Positions 53,212 through 62,603 of a stretch of 64,000 nucleotides of DNA are shown one piece after another. A program made the position numbers and the translations under genes. How positions within the stretch are numbered: position 1 is the stretch's first letter; every line of letters begins with the position of its first letter. The DNA is from Albitalea sp966211955 (GTDB taxonomy: Bacteria > Pseudomonadota > Gammaproteobacteria > Burkholderiales > Burkholderiaceae_C): the NCBI GenBank assembly GCA_966211955.1, contig CBIHOF010000009.1, positions 1-64,000 on the forward strand. Direction: 5' to 3'. The notes below the pieces were generated by a model. The model was not told the origin of the DNA. It made no database searches and saw nothing but the letters and a program-made list of their open reading frames with translations.

Positions 53212-54382
53212 TCAGCGCTTCAGTTCCTTCATTTCGCGTTGCAGCTCACGTTGCAGTTCCTCTTCCGTCGGCAAGTGAAGTTGGTAGCGACTGGCGAAGA
53301 TGTTGCGTTTCAGTTGTTCGCCCAGGGTGTACTTCACCACCGCGTCGTTCTTGTCGGGGCACAGGACAAGGCCCAACGTGGGGTTGTCCCCCGCAGTGCG
53401 ACGTTCGCGATCGAAGTAGTTCACGTAGAACTGGATTTGCCCGAGGTCGCCATGCGTCAGTGTGCCGACCTTCAGGTCGATCAGCACATAACACTTCAAA
53501 ACCACGTGATAGAAGACCAGGTCGATGTAGAAGTGATCACCATCGATGGTGATGCGCTCTTGGCGCGACACGAACGCAAAGCCCTTGCCCAGCTCGAGCA
53601 AGAAGGTCTGAAGGTTGTCGATGAGCGCCTGTTCCAAGTCCGATTCGACCAACCTGGGCGACTCGGGAAGGGCAAGGAATTCGAGCACCAGCGGATCCTT
53701 CAGCGCGTCCCAGCGGCTGCTGGACCTCCTGCCCCGATGAAGCCAGGCGCATAAGCCCCTTCTTGTCGCGGCTCTTGGCCAGTCGATCAAACAGCAGGCT
53801 GTTGATCTGCCGATCGAGCTCACGTGCCGACCATGCGTTGCGCAGTGCTTCGATCTCGTAGAAGTCGCGCGCTTCCGGGCGCTCGACACGCAACAAGATG
53901 CGGTAGTGCGTCCAGGCCAGATTGGGGTGCAGCCGACCGGGCTTCCATCCGTCGGTCGGCACCGAGGCCACGACCGAATTTCCACGAGGTGCATGGAAAC
54001 TTTCAGTTCCGCCAGATTTTCCACGCAGCGTGTGGAAAATCCGATCTTCCGCCTCGGCCGCCGCAATCAGCGCGGGGTACGAGAGATAGAACTGCTTCAT
54101 GTAGGCCAGGCTCTGCGGAGACCAGCCGCGCCCGTGCGTTCGGGTCAACTCCTGGGACAGGGAAGCAATGAGCTGCTGGCCATAGCCGGCGCGCCGTTGT
54201 CCCCGCTGCTCCTCCTCGACAATTTCTCGCCCTATCAGCCAGTTCGCCCGGACCTGCGACGAATTGATCGTGCGGGCGACGTGTGCACGCGCCGCATCCA
54301 GGATCTCGCGCACACGACCGGCGAGAGCCGCCGGCTTGGCAACGGTTGTGTTGCGAATCTTGCTCGCTACCTTTGTCGTCAA
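53212..54382 (-). pseudogene. YhcG/DUF1016-type PDDEXK nuclease, frameshifted
   Basis: The N-terminal half (from ATG 54382) is a DUF1016 N domain: NSSQVRANWLIGREIVEEEQ, YGQQLIASLSQELT, GRGWSPQSLAYMKQFYL, ending ...AKSRDKKGLMRLASSGQE. The reading then continues one frame over as WDALKDPLVLEFLALPES, QERITIDGDHFYIDLVFYHVVLKCYVLIDLKVG, the PDDEXK nuclease core, to the stop at 53212. The switch is near 53725. Neither half is complete alone. The family is linked to DNA restriction or defence contexts. A sequencing error could also explain it. Confidence 0.8.
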
Positions 54383-54439
54383 CTCCCGCCCCTGGATTTA
54401 CGCGCCATGCTGGGCGCGGGGCGATTATCAGTTCGCGAG

Positions 54440-55267
54440 CTACAACTTCTCCGTCTCGCCCGCCTTCGGCTGCCACTTCAGGAAGGCCTTCTCCACCCGG
54501 CCCACCAGGGTATCGAGCAACAGCGCGAAGGCGGTGAGCACAAGGATGCCGGCCATCACGGTGTTGATGTCGAAGCTGCCTTCGGCCTGCAGGATGAGGT
54601 AGCCCACACCCTGCGACGAACCGAGGTATTCGCCCACCACCGCGCCGACGAAGGCCAGGCCCACGGACGTATGCAGCGAGCTGAAGACCCAGCTCGTGGC
54701 GCTGGGCAGGTACACGTGGCGCAGCAGCTGGCGCTGGTTGGCACCGAGCATTCGTGCGTTGGCCAGCACCACGGGGCTCACCTCCTTCACGCCCTGGTAG
54801 ACGTTGAAGAAGACGATGAAGAACACGAGCGTGACGCCCAGCGCCACCTTGCTCGCCACGCCCAGGCCGAACCACACCGCGAAGATCGGCGCGAGGATCA
54901 CCCGCGGCATGGCGTTGAGCGCCTTGATGTAGGGGTCGAAGATGGCCGCGGCAAGCGGGCTCAGCGCGAGCCACAGGCCGCAAGCCAGGCCCAGCACCGT
55001 GCCGATGCCGAAGGCGAGCACCGTCTCGAGCAACGTGACCCACAGGTGGCGGTAGATGTCGGCGTTGGCGACGAACCAGTCCCAGATGCGGCCGAAGATC
55101 TTCAGGGGCTCGCCGAAGAAGAAGGCGGCTTGCCGGTCGTCGGCGAAGAGAAAAGGTGGCACGAGGCCGGGCGCGGTGAGCACGTGCCAGAGCACGAACA
55201 CCAGTGCCAGCAGCGCCAGTTGCCAGGCCAGGAGGTTGCCGCGGCGCGGCTTGATGAGTCGCCACAT
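54440..55267 (-). CDS. ABC transporter permease, nitrate/sulfonate/taurine type
   Basis: 275 residues with about six transmembrane helices. The BPD permease loop reads PYIKALNAMPRVILAPIFAVWFGLG, and VYLPSATSWVFSSLHTSVGLAFVGAVVGEYLG matches the SsuC/TauC-type. It is the last gene of a three-gene importer (binding protein, ATPase, permease). The start at 55267 lies 13 nt after the ATPase stop. Confidence 0.92.
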   Translation of the reverse strand: MWRLIKPRRGNLLAWQLALLALVFVLWHVLTAPGLVPPFLFADDRQAAFFFGEPLKIFGRIWDWFVANADIYRHLWVTLLETVLAFGIGTVLGLACGLWLALSPLAAAIFDPYIKALNAMPRVILAPIFAVWFGLGVASKVALGVTLVFFIVFFNVYQGVKEVSPVVLANARMLGANQRQLLRHVYLPSATSWVFSSLHTSVGLAFVGAVVGEYLGSSQGVGYLILQAEGSFDINTVMAGILVLTAFALLLDTLVGRVEKAFLKWQPKAGETEKL

Positions 55268-55280
55268 GGTCTTGCTTCGA

Positions 55281-56096
55281 TCAGGCCGCGAGCTGCTGCT
55301 GGTAGCCCTTGAGCACCTCTTCGCGCAGCACGTTCCAGATGGCCTGGTGCAGCTCGACGAAGCGGGGTGTTGCGCGCACTTCGGCGACATCGCGCGGGCG
55401 CTCGAGGTCGATGCGGAACTCGCCCATCGGATGCGACGCAGGCCCGGCCGACAACACCACGACGCGGTCGCTCATCGCGATGGCTTCGTCGAGGTCGTGG
55501 GTGATGAAGAGCACCGCCTTCTTCTTCGCATTCCACAGCTCCAGCACCTCGTTCTCCATCAGCTGCCGCGTCTGGATGTCCAGCGCCGAGAAGGGCTCGT
55601 CCATGAGGATGATGTCAGGGTCGAGCACCAGCGTCTGCGCGAGGCTCACGCGCTTGCGCATGCCGCCAGAGAGCTGGTGCGGGTAGCGGTCGCCGAAGCC
55701 GCCAAGCCCGACGCGCCTGAGCCAATCGTCCGCCTGCGCACGCGCGTCGCCAATGCCACGGAACACCAGCCCCGCCATCACGTTCTCGAGCGCCGTGCGC
55801 CAGGGCAGCAGGCTCTCGGCCTGGAACATGTAGCCCGCCCTCGCGTTGATGCCGGTGAGCGGCTGGCCGAAGACCTGCACTTGCCCGCTGCTGGGCATGA
55901 GCAGGCCCGCGGCCACGTTGAGCAGCGTGCTCTTGCCGCAGCCGGTGGGCCCGACGACCGACAGGAACTCGCCCGCGCCGACCGTCAGCGACACATCTCG
56001 CACCGCGGTATAGCGCTGAGCCGCATCCTCGCGCGAGACGAAGGTGCAGCTCACGCCGTCCAGCGTCAGCGCCGGCACCGCGGAGTCGGCCGTCAT
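55281..56096 (-). CDS. ABC transporter ATP-binding protein, SsuB/TauB type
   Basis: 271 residues with Walker A GPTGCGKST, Q-loop FQAESLLPW, signature LSGGMRKRVSLA, Walker B ILMDEP, D-loop SALD and the switch His in ITHDLDEA. It energises the permease encoded next. Its start overlaps the binding-protein stop by 4 nt (ATGA). Confidence 0.94.
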   Translation of the reverse strand: MTADSAVPALTLDGVSCTFVSREDAAQRYTAVRDVSLTVGAGEFLSVVGPTGCGKSTLLNVAAGLLMPSSGQVQVFGQPLTGINARAGYMFQAESLLPWRTALENVMAGLVFRGIGDARAQADDWLRRVGLGGFGDRYPHQLSGGMRKRVSLAQTLVLDPDIILMDEPFSALDIQTRQLMENEVLELWNAKKKAVLFITHDLDEAIAMSDRVVVLSAGPASHPMGEFRIDLERPRDVAEVRATPRFVELHQAIWNVLREEVLKGYQQQLAA

Positions 56097-57118
56097 GCCT
56101 TCGGGTACTTCTGGTTGGCGTGCTTGACGAAGTCGTTGGTCCAGGCAGCAGCAAGGTCGAACTTCAAGCCCTTGAGCGAGTCATCGATGCTCTGCAGTGC
56201 GCGCAGTGCGGTGGCCGCGCCCGCCTCGGGGATGGAGCCATCGGGCGACAGCGCGCCCTTGCTCGCGAGGAAGGCGTCGATGTAGACCGCGCGGTCGCCC
56301 AGCAGGTAGCTCTCGGGCACGGCCTTGATGATGTCCGCGGGGCCGGCGGCCTGGATCCATTTGTCGGCACGCACGATGGCATTGGCGAGCGCCTGTGTCG
56401 TGGCCGGATGCTTGTCGATGAAGGCTTGCGGCGCGTACATGCAGCCGGCAGGCATCGGCCCGCCGAACACGCGGTCGGCCTCGGCCACGATGCGCGTGTC
56501 GGCGATGATCTTCAGGTCGCCGCTGCGCTGCAGCAGCGTGATCACCGGGTCGAGGTTGCTGATGGCGTCGATCTGCCCGGCGCGCATCGCCGCCACCGCA
56601 CCGCTGGCCGCGCCCACGCCGATGATGGACACGTCGCTCGGCTTCAGGCCCGCCTTGGCGAGCACGAAGTTGGCCATGACGTTGGTGGACGAGCCCGGCG
56701 CCGTCACGCCGATCTTCTTGCCCTTCAGGTCAGCCACCGACTTGTAGTTCGGCATGGTCTTGGGGTTGATGCCCAGCACCACCTGCGGCGCGCGGCCCTG
56801 CAGCACGAAGGCTCGCAGCTTCATTCCCTTGGCCTGCATGTTCAGCGTGTGCTCGAAGGCGCCCGACACCACGTCGGCGCTGCCGCCCACCACCGCCTGC
56901 AAGGCGCGCGAGCCGCCGGCGAAATCGGCGATGGTCACGTCCAGGCCTTCGGCCTTGAAGTAGCCGAGACCCTCCGCAATGGACAGCGGCAGGTAATACA
57001 AGAGGTTCTTGCCGCCCACCGCGATGGTGAGCTTGGGCTTTTCAAGCGCCTGCGCACGAACCAGTGCCGGGGCGGCCAGCGCCGCTGTTGCACCGAGGAC
57101 AAAACCGCGTCTTTGCAT
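56093..57118 (-). CDS. ABC transporter periplasmic binding protein, nitrate/sulfonate-like
   Basis: 341 residues. The N-terminus MQRRGFVLGATAALAAPAL has a twin-arginine-like RRGFVLG motif, so export may be by Tat. The body follows the SsuA/NMT1 fold: YYLPLSIAEGLGYFKAEGLDV, GSADVVSGAFEHTL, LKGKKIGVTAPGSSTNV. The ligand cannot be read from sequence. It is the first gene of the importer; the 200-nt gap to the divergent protease gene contains their promoters. Confidence 0.9.
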   Translation of the reverse strand: MQRRGFVLGATAALAAPALVRAQALEKPKLTIAVGGKNLLYYLPLSIAEGLGYFKAEGLDVTIADFAGGSRALQAVVGGSADVVSGAFEHTLNMQAKGMKLRAFVLQGRAPQVVLGINPKTMPNYKSVADLKGKKIGVTAPGSSTNVMANFVLAKAGLKPSDVSIIGVGAASGAVAAMRAGQIDAISNLDPVITLLQRSGDLKIIADTRIVAEADRVFGGPMPAGCMYAPQAFIDKHPATTQALANAIVRADKWIQAAGPADIIKAVPESYLLGDRAVYIDAFLASKGALSPDGSIPEAGAATALRALQSIDDSLKGLKFDLAAAWTNDFVKHANQKYPKA

Positions 57119-57318
57119 GGGACAACTCCAGACAACCATGATCGAAGGGGGCCGCTGACTTTACACGGCGCACCAAGACCGTCACGTCGACTCCGGGCAC
57201 AGAGCGCACAGGGAAGACACGGGCCAGGAACCCAAAGGCCTTGCGGTGTCTCCATGCTGTGGACGTCCCTGCCGCTCGCGCGGTCCCGGCCCTGAACCCA
57301 CCCCTACAATCCCCGCCG

Positions 57319-58734
57319 ATGAAGACCCTTCACCTGCTGGCAGCGGCGTTTCTCGCCGCGCCGCTCCTCGCCGTGCCGTTCCCCGCTTCGGCGGTGACCG
57401 AAGCGGCCGCGCCGGCCGAAGCCGCCAGCGCGCCCGTGGTGTCGCTGTCGGCACGCAAGGTCTACGAGCAGGCCCGCTCGCAGCTGCTGCAGATCCGCAC
57501 GGTGCTCAAGGGCCGCGCCAGCCAGACCTCGGTGGGCTCGGGCTTCATCGTCTCGAAGGAAGGCCACATCATCACCAACTTCCATGTGGTGAGCGAAGTG
57601 GCACTGGAGCCCGCCAACCACGACCTCGTCTACGTCACCGCCGATGGGCGTGAAGCGAAGCTCGACATCCTGATGATCGATGTGCTGCACGACCTGGCAC
57701 TGGTGAAGCCGGCGACCGCGACGGCCGACGCGTCCAAGCCGCAAGGCAAGGACGCCGCCAAGCCGGCTGCTTCGGCCGCGAGCGCCGCAGCACCCAAGGA
57801 CGCGCCGCTGTGGGACGCGCTGACGTTCCGCCCGGCCAAGCAGGCACTCGCGCAAGGCGAGCGCATGTACTCTCTGGGCAACCCGCTGGACGTGGGCTTC
57901 GCGGTGATCGAGGGCAACTACAACGGACTGGTCGAGCGCAGTTTCTACCCGCAGATCTTCTTCTCCGGCGCCCTGAGCGCGGGCATGAGCGGCGGACCCG
58001 CGCTGGACCAGGAGGGCCGCGTCATCGGCGTGAACGTGGCGCGCCGCGTGGACGGCGAGCAGGTGAGCTTTCTCGTGCCGGCCAACTTCGCGGCCGCCTT
58101 GCTCGAGCGTGGCCGCAACGCGCCGCCGATGAAGGGCGCGGCGCACGCCGAGATGACGCGCCAGCTGCTCGAGCACCAGCAGTCGCTCACCGACCGCTTC
58201 ATCGAGCAGGGTTGGAAGAGCGCCACCCACCCCCGCTACAAGGTGCCGGTGCCGCCCGACCGCTTCATGCGCTGCTGGGGCGCGAGCCACCAGTCCCGCA
58301 CGGGCGGGCTCGACTATGAAGACTCGCAGTGCGTGATGGACACGCGCATCTTCGTGGGCCAGTACACCACCGGTGCGATCAGCCTGCGCCACCAGAGCTA
58401 CGACGGCAGCAAGCTCGGCACCATGCGTTTTGCAGCGCGGCATGCGGCGAGCTTTCGCAACGAGAACTTCCGCCGACTCTCTGGCGAGCACATGACCAAG
58501 CCGCAGTGCCACGAGAACTTCATCACTCACGACAAGCTGCCGATGCGCGCGGTGGTGTGCATGCGGGCCTACAAGAAGCTGCCGCAACTGTATGACGTGG
58601 CCGTGCTCGTCGCCACGCTCGACCAGAACCAGGCCGGCGTGCAGGGCCGCTTCGACGCGCAGGGCGTGAGCTTCGCCAACGCGATGAAGCTCACTCAACA
58701 CTACCTGGACGCCTACGGGCTCTTGAAGCAATGA
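57319..58734 (+). CDS. Exported trypsin-like serine protease
   Basis: 471 residues: signal peptide (cleavage near PASAV), then a trypsin-2 fold with catalytic His89 (TNFHVV), Asp125 (HDLALVK) and Ser224 (GMSGGP); an Ala/Lys/Pro-rich insertion (135-160) splits the barrel. The C-terminal 200 residues are an unassigned domain with several cysteines and no PDZ, unlike DegP. Its stop overlaps the FHA gene (ATGA). Confidence 0.88.
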   Translation: MKTLHLLAAAFLAAPLLAVPFPASAVTEAAAPAEAASAPVVSLSARKVYEQARSQLLQIRTVLKGRASQTSVGSGFIVSKEGHIITNFHVVSEVALEPANHDLVYVTADGREAKLDILMIDVLHDLALVKPATATADASKPQGKDAAKPAASAASAAAPKDAPLWDALTFRPAKQALAQGERMYSLGNPLDVGFAVIEGNYNGLVERSFYPQIFFSGALSAGMSGGPALDQEGRVIGVNVARRVDGEQVSFLVPANFAAALLERGRNAPPMKGAAHAEMTRQLLEHQQSLTDRFIEQGWKSATHPRYKVPVPPDRFMRCWGASHQSRTGGLDYEDSQCVMDTRIFVGQYTTGAISLRHQSYDGSKLGTMRFAARHAASFRNENFRRLSGEHMTKPQCHENFITHDKLPMRAVVCMRAYKKLPQLYDVAVLVATLDQNQAGVQGRFDAQGVSFANAMKLTQHYLDAYGLLKQ

Positions 58735-59729
58735 GCAGCGTACCAACGATTGCCTTGCTCGAAGTCCTCGACCGGGACGACCACGTCAAGCATTACCTGC
58801 CGGTCGCCACGTGGCCCATCAGCGCCGGTCGCGCGCTGGACAACGACATCGTGCTCGACGATGCCTACATCGCCGCTCACCACTTTCGCATCGACGCCGA
58901 CGACAGCGGCGTGTACGTGCAGGTCGGCGAGACGCTCAACGGCCTGCGCGCCGACGGCCGCCAGCTCAAGAGCGGCGAGCGCGTCGTCGTCGGCGACACG
59001 CCGCTGCGGCTGGAGGTCGGCGATTCGCACCTTTGCCTGCGCCTGGCCCATCACCCGCTGCCGCCGGAGCAGCCGCTGCGCAAGCCGCGCAGCTTCTGGC
59101 ATGCGGCATGGCCGTCGATCGCCGCGGGCCTGTCGGTCGTCGCGGTGCTGCTGTTCACCACCTGGCTGGACGCCGACCCTGACGACGTGACGCGCGCGCT
59201 TGGCGGCGTGATGGTGACCATGCTCGTGGGTGCCGCCGTGTGGTGTGCCGGCTGGTCGCTGGTGTCCAAGATCTTCACGCGGCGCAGCCACTTCTGGTGG
59301 CACGTGCGGGTGATGCTGATCGGCGTCCTAGCGGTCGACCTCGTCACGGCCGCGCTGCACCTCATCGCCTTCTCGTTCTCGCTGCCCATCGCGAGCGATT
59401 TCACCTTCGTCTTCACCTACGCCATCATTGCGGCAATGCTCTACTTCCACGTGCTGGGCGTGGAGCCGCGGCGCCCCAAGCGCATTCGCGTGGCGGCGGT
59501 GAGCATGTTCGTGGTGGGCACGGCGCTGTCGTTCTGGTTCAACCAGCAGAACCGCGACCAGATCGGTGAAGAGCTGTACATGAGCCATCTCTTCCCGCCC
59601 GCGCTGCGCGTGGCCAAGCCGCAGGAGACGGCCACCTTCGTGAAGGGCCTGTCCGCGCTCAAGCCGACGCTGGACGACAAGGCCCGCAAGCGCGATTCGG
59701 GCGACGACGGCGTGGGCGATGAGGAGTGA
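58731..59729 (+). CDS. FHA-domain membrane protein
   Basis: 332 residues. An N-terminal FHA phosphothreonine-binding fold (WPISAGRALDNDIVLDDAYIAAHHFRI, GLRADGRQLKSGERVVVGDTPLRL, about 25-105) is followed by four to five transmembrane helices (from about 124) and a charged tail. It overlaps the protease gene by 4 nt and the SDR by 11 nt. No Ser/Thr kinase lies nearby. Confidence 0.88.
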   Translation: MSSVPTIALLEVLDRDDHVKHYLPVATWPISAGRALDNDIVLDDAYIAAHHFRIDADDSGVYVQVGETLNGLRADGRQLKSGERVVVGDTPLRLEVGDSHLCLRLAHHPLPPEQPLRKPRSFWHAAWPSIAAGLSVVAVLLFTTWLDADPDDVTRALGGVMVTMLVGAAVWCAGWSLVSKIFTRRSHFWWHVRVMLIGVLAVDLVTAALHLIAFSFSLPIASDFTFVFTYAIIAAMLYFHVLGVEPRRPKRIRVAAVSMFVVGTALSFWFNQQNRDQIGEELYMSHLFPPALRVAKPQETATFVKGLSALKPTLDDKARKRDSGDDGVGDEE

Positions 59730-60483
59730 GACGGCCGGCCGCCGCACGGTGCTCGTCACCGGCGGCTCGCGCGGCATCGGCGCGGCCGTGGCGCTGCGCT
59801 GTGCACTAGGCGGTGATGCGGTCGCGGTGAACTACGCGCGCGATGCGGCGGCGGCGAAGGCGCTGGTCGAGCATGTCCAGGCCGCGGGTGGACAGGCATT
59901 GGCCGTGCAGGCCGACGTGTCTGACGAAGCGCAGGTGATCGCCATGTTCGAGCGCATCGATGCCGAGTTGCCGCCGCTGCGTGCGCTGGTCAACAACGCC
60001 GGCATCGTCGATGTGGCGGCGCGGCTGGACGAGATGAGCGTCGAGCGCATGCGCCGCATCTTCGAGATCAACGTGATCGGCAGCTTCGTGTGCGCCCGCG
60101 AGGCGGTGAAGCGGCTGTCCACGCGCCATGGCGGCGCGGGCGGCGCGATCGTCAACCTGTCATCGGCAGCTGCGAGACTCGGCTCGCCCAACATCTACAT
60201 CGACTACGCCGCGAGCAAGGGCGCGATCGACACCTTCACGCTCGGCTTGGCACGCGAACTCGCCGCAGAGGGCGTGCGGGTGAATGCAGTGCGGCCGGGG
60301 ATCATCGAGACCGAGATCCACGCGACGAGCGGCCATGGCGAGCGGGCGCACTCGCAGGCAAGCCAATTGCCGATGCAACGCTTGGGCACGGCGGACGAAG
60401 TGGCGCAAGCCGTCGTGTGGCTCTTGTCCGATGCCGCCAGCTACACGACGGGCGCATTGCTCGACGTCGCCGGTGGCCGATGA
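59719..60483 (+). CDS. SDR-family oxidoreductase
   Basis: 254 residues, classical short-chain dehydrogenase: NAD(P) motif TGGSRGIG (14-21), NNAGIVD, catalytic serine region VNLSSAAARLG, YxxxK in IDYAASKGA and the PG motif VRPGIIETEIH. Close to FabG-like or glucose-dehydrogenase-like SDRs; substrate unknown. It overlaps both neighbours, so it is part of the protease-FHA-SDR-hemolysin III transcript. Confidence 0.92.
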   Translation: MRSETAGRRTVLVTGGSRGIGAAVALRCALGGDAVAVNYARDAAAAKALVEHVQAAGGQALAVQADVSDEAQVIAMFERIDAELPPLRALVNNAGIVDVAARLDEMSVERMRRIFEINVIGSFVCAREAVKRLSTRHGGAGGAIVNLSSAAARLGSPNIYIDYAASKGAIDTFTLGLARELAAEGVRVNAVRPGIIETEIHATSGHGERAHSQASQLPMQRLGTADEVAQAVVWLLSDAASYTTGALLDVAGGR

Positions 60484-61196
60484 TGAATGCACTTGTGGCG
60501 AGAACAGAGATGGCGAAAGAGATGATCAGAGAACGTGAAGGCGAGGCGGTTGCAGTCCTGACCGACCGCCCGCAAACCTTGTCGGAAGAAATCGCCAACG
60601 CCGTGAGCCACGGCATCGGATTCCTGCTGGCCGTGGCCTCGCTGCCCATCCTCGTGATGTTCGCGACGCGCGACGGGCACCCGGTGGACATCATTTCCAC
60701 GAGCGTGTTCTCGGTGACGATGATGCTGCTGTACCTCGTCTCCACGCTCTACCACGCCGTGCCGGCCGGGCGGTTCAAGCACTGGCTGAACCGCATGGAC
60801 CATGCGGCGATCTTCCTGTTCATCGCGGGCAGCTACACCCCCTTCGTGCTGGGCGTGCTGCACGGCACCTGGGGCTGGACGCTGTTCGGCGTGGTGTGGG
60901 GCATCGCCCTCGTGGGCATGACGCTCAAGCTGCTGAACCGGTTGTCGCATCCGCTCTTGTCCACCGGGCTGTACGTGGCCATGGGCTGGGTGGCGATCTT
61001 CGCGGCGGGGCCCCTGGTGCAGCGTATGGCCGTGGCCGGCATGGCGTGGCTCGTGGCCGGCGGGGTCGCCTACACCATCGGCGCGGTCGTCTTCATCTTC
61101 GATTCGCGATTCCGCTTCGCGCACTTCACCTGGCACCTCTTCGTGCTGGCGGGCAGCACCTGCCACTTCTTCGCGGCGCTCTGGTACGCGCACTGA
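60480..61196 (+). CDS. Hemolysin III / PAQR-type membrane protein
   Basis: About 238 residues with seven transmembrane helices. Signature residues: STLYHAVPAGRFKHWLNRMDHAAIFLFIAGSYTPF and the final HLFVLAGSTCHFFAALWY, giving the Ser/Asp/His set of the TrhA/HlyIII family, a likely metal-dependent hydrolase-like fold; linked to membrane lipid homeostasis in some bacteria. Several in-frame ATGs exist (60480, 60483, 60510); 60480 overlaps the SDR stop. Confidence 0.9.
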   Translation: MMNALVARTEMAKEMIREREGEAVAVLTDRPQTLSEEIANAVSHGIGFLLAVASLPILVMFATRDGHPVDIISTSVFSVTMMLLYLVSTLYHAVPAGRFKHWLNRMDHAAIFLFIAGSYTPFVLGVLHGTWGWTLFGVVWGIALVGMTLKLLNRLSHPLLSTGLYVAMGWVAIFAAGPLVQRMAVAGMAWLVAGGVAYTIGAVVFIFDSRFRFAHFTWHLFVLAGSTCHFFAALWYAH

Positions 61197-61218
61197 GACG
61201 CTGCGATGCCCTCGCGCT

Positions 61219-62343
61219 TCAGCGGCGGTCGACGATCACCGGCACGAGGTTGAGCGCCTCGCGCACACGCCTGGCGACATCCTGAGCCTCTCCACGGCTC
61301 GCGTATGGCCCGGCCTGCAGGCGGTAGGTGCCGGGCTCGCTGAAGACGGCGAGCAAGGGCGCAAGCCAGTCGAGGTCGGCAATCACGCGTCGATGGAACC
61401 CGTCGGCGCCGTCGCGTTGGCGGAACACACCCAGTTGAACCCAGAAGCCGGGCGCGGCCCGTGGGCTTGCAGCGGCGACGATGGCGTCGGCGGGCGGGGA
61501 TTCGGCGCTGGGTGAGGTGGTGATCGCGGGCGTCGATGTGGGCGAGGTCGATGCCGACATCGGAGCTGCAGTGGGTGCTGGTGCCGGCGCCGGCACCGGA
61601 GGCGCCACAACGGGCGGACTGGCACTCGGCTCCTGCTCGGCCGCAACGCCTGCCCCTGCAGCACCGACCGACGGCCGTCGGCCACCCGCGTCGCGCGACA
61701 CTGCGGCCATCGCTGCGCCATCCGGCACATTGCCATCGCGCCGCCAGCTGCCCGCGCGAATCTCCTCGAAGGTGATGCGCGACAGCTCGACCGGCGCCAC
61801 GCCCTTGAGCAGGCCCAGCTTCAACGCAGCGGTGTAGCTCAGGTCAATGATGCGGCCCGAGTGAAAGGGCCCGCGGTCGTTGATGCGCACCACCACCTCG
61901 CGATCGTTGGCCGGGTTGCGCACCCGCACGTAGCTCGGGATGGGCAGCGTGGGATGCGCTGCCGTCATCGCGTACATGTTGTAGATCTCGCCGCTGGCGG
62001 TACGCCGTCCGTGAAACTTCTTCCCGTACCAAGAGGCCAACCCGCGCTCGCTGAACGGCCGGTCCTCGGTGATGGGCCGATAGTCGCGCCCCTGCACCTC
62101 GTAAGGCTTGTTCGGGCCACCCTGGCGGATGGGTTCGATCTTCGGCTCCGCGTCGGGAACGCTGGAGAGGTCCGCCGGCGGACTGGCCTCGGGACCGTCG
62201 CGGTCTCCACTCGGCGCCGGGCCCGGGCGCACCGGCACGCCCGCCGCCCCGGCGCCCCGCGGCGGCGCCGATCCGCAACCGGTGAGCACAGTGGCGACAG
62301 CCACCAGGAGCGCGGCGCAAGCCGCCCGAATCGTCAGGGTCAT
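61219..62343 (-). CDS. rlpA: RlpA septal-ring lytic transglycosylase
   Basis: 374-residue outer-membrane lipoprotein with lipobox LTGC (Cys23). The RlpA double-psi beta-barrel is at about 100-190 (GLASWYGKKFHGRRTASGE, MTAAHPTLPIPSYVRV, VRINDRGPF), with catalytic Glu/Asp positions intact. An Ala/Pro/Ser-rich linker (about 210-295) leads to a C-terminal SPOR domain (FWVQLGVFRQRDGA...YRLQAGPY) that binds denuded septal glycan. The start at 62343 is needed for the lipobox; the upstream extension runs into a tRNA. Confidence 0.94.
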   Translation of the reverse strand: MTLTIRAACAALLVAVATVLTGCGSAPPRGAGAAGVPVRPGPAPSGDRDGPEASPPADLSSVPDAEPKIEPIRQGGPNKPYEVQGRDYRPITEDRPFSERGLASWYGKKFHGRRTASGEIYNMYAMTAAHPTLPIPSYVRVRNPANDREVVVRINDRGPFHSGRIIDLSYTAALKLGLLKGVAPVELSRITFEEIRAGSWRRDGNVPDGAAMAAVSRDAGGRRPSVGAAGAGVAAEQEPSASPPVVAPPVPAPAPAPTAAPMSASTSPTSTPAITTSPSAESPPADAIVAAASPRAAPGFWVQLGVFRQRDGADGFHRRVIADLDWLAPLLAVFSEPGTYRLQAGPYASRGEAQDVARRVREALNLVPVIVDRR

Positions 62344-62387
62344 GCGCGGTGAAGGCGGTCCGTGAAGTGGGCCGCGAAGACTTTGAA

Positions 62388-62463
62388 TGGCGCGCCCGGC
62401 TGGGATCGAACCAGCAACCCCTGCCTTCGGAGGGCAGTACTCTATCCATTGAGCTACGGGCGC
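62388..62463 (-). tRNA. tRNA-Arg (anticodon CCG)
   Basis: 76 nt including encoded CCA. The acceptor stem GCGCCCG/CGGGCGC, D arm with GCTCAATGGATAGAG, anticodon stem CTGCC/GGCAG around loop CTCCGAA (anticodon CCG, reads CGG) and T arm GGTTCGATCC are all complete. Lies 44 nt upstream of rlpA on the same strand. Confidence 0.95.
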
Positions 62464-62531
62464 GTGGCGCGGATTATCGCATCCACTCGGGGGCCGCTCG
62501 CCGGCCGGGCAGTCCCGCGGATCGGGCCCTC

Positions 62532-62537
62532 TATAAT
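62532..62537 (+). promoter_or_regulatory. Consensus -10 element before the cytochrome c gene
   Basis: A perfect TATAAT lies 66 nt before the start codon. No good -35 is seen at 17 nt. On the opposite strand GATAAT (plus 62473-62478) is well placed for the tRNA, about 10 nt from its 5' end. Confidence 0.5.
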
Positions 62538-62603
62538 CGACGGGTTTTGCGTAGCACGGCATGAGCCGGCTCGCGCACCGAAATCCAAGAAGTCGAGGAC
62601 TCC

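Noticed and set aside
62344..62562. N-terminal extension of RlpA
   Set aside because: The extra codons would read through tRNA-Arg and displace the lipobox; the start at 62343 is used.
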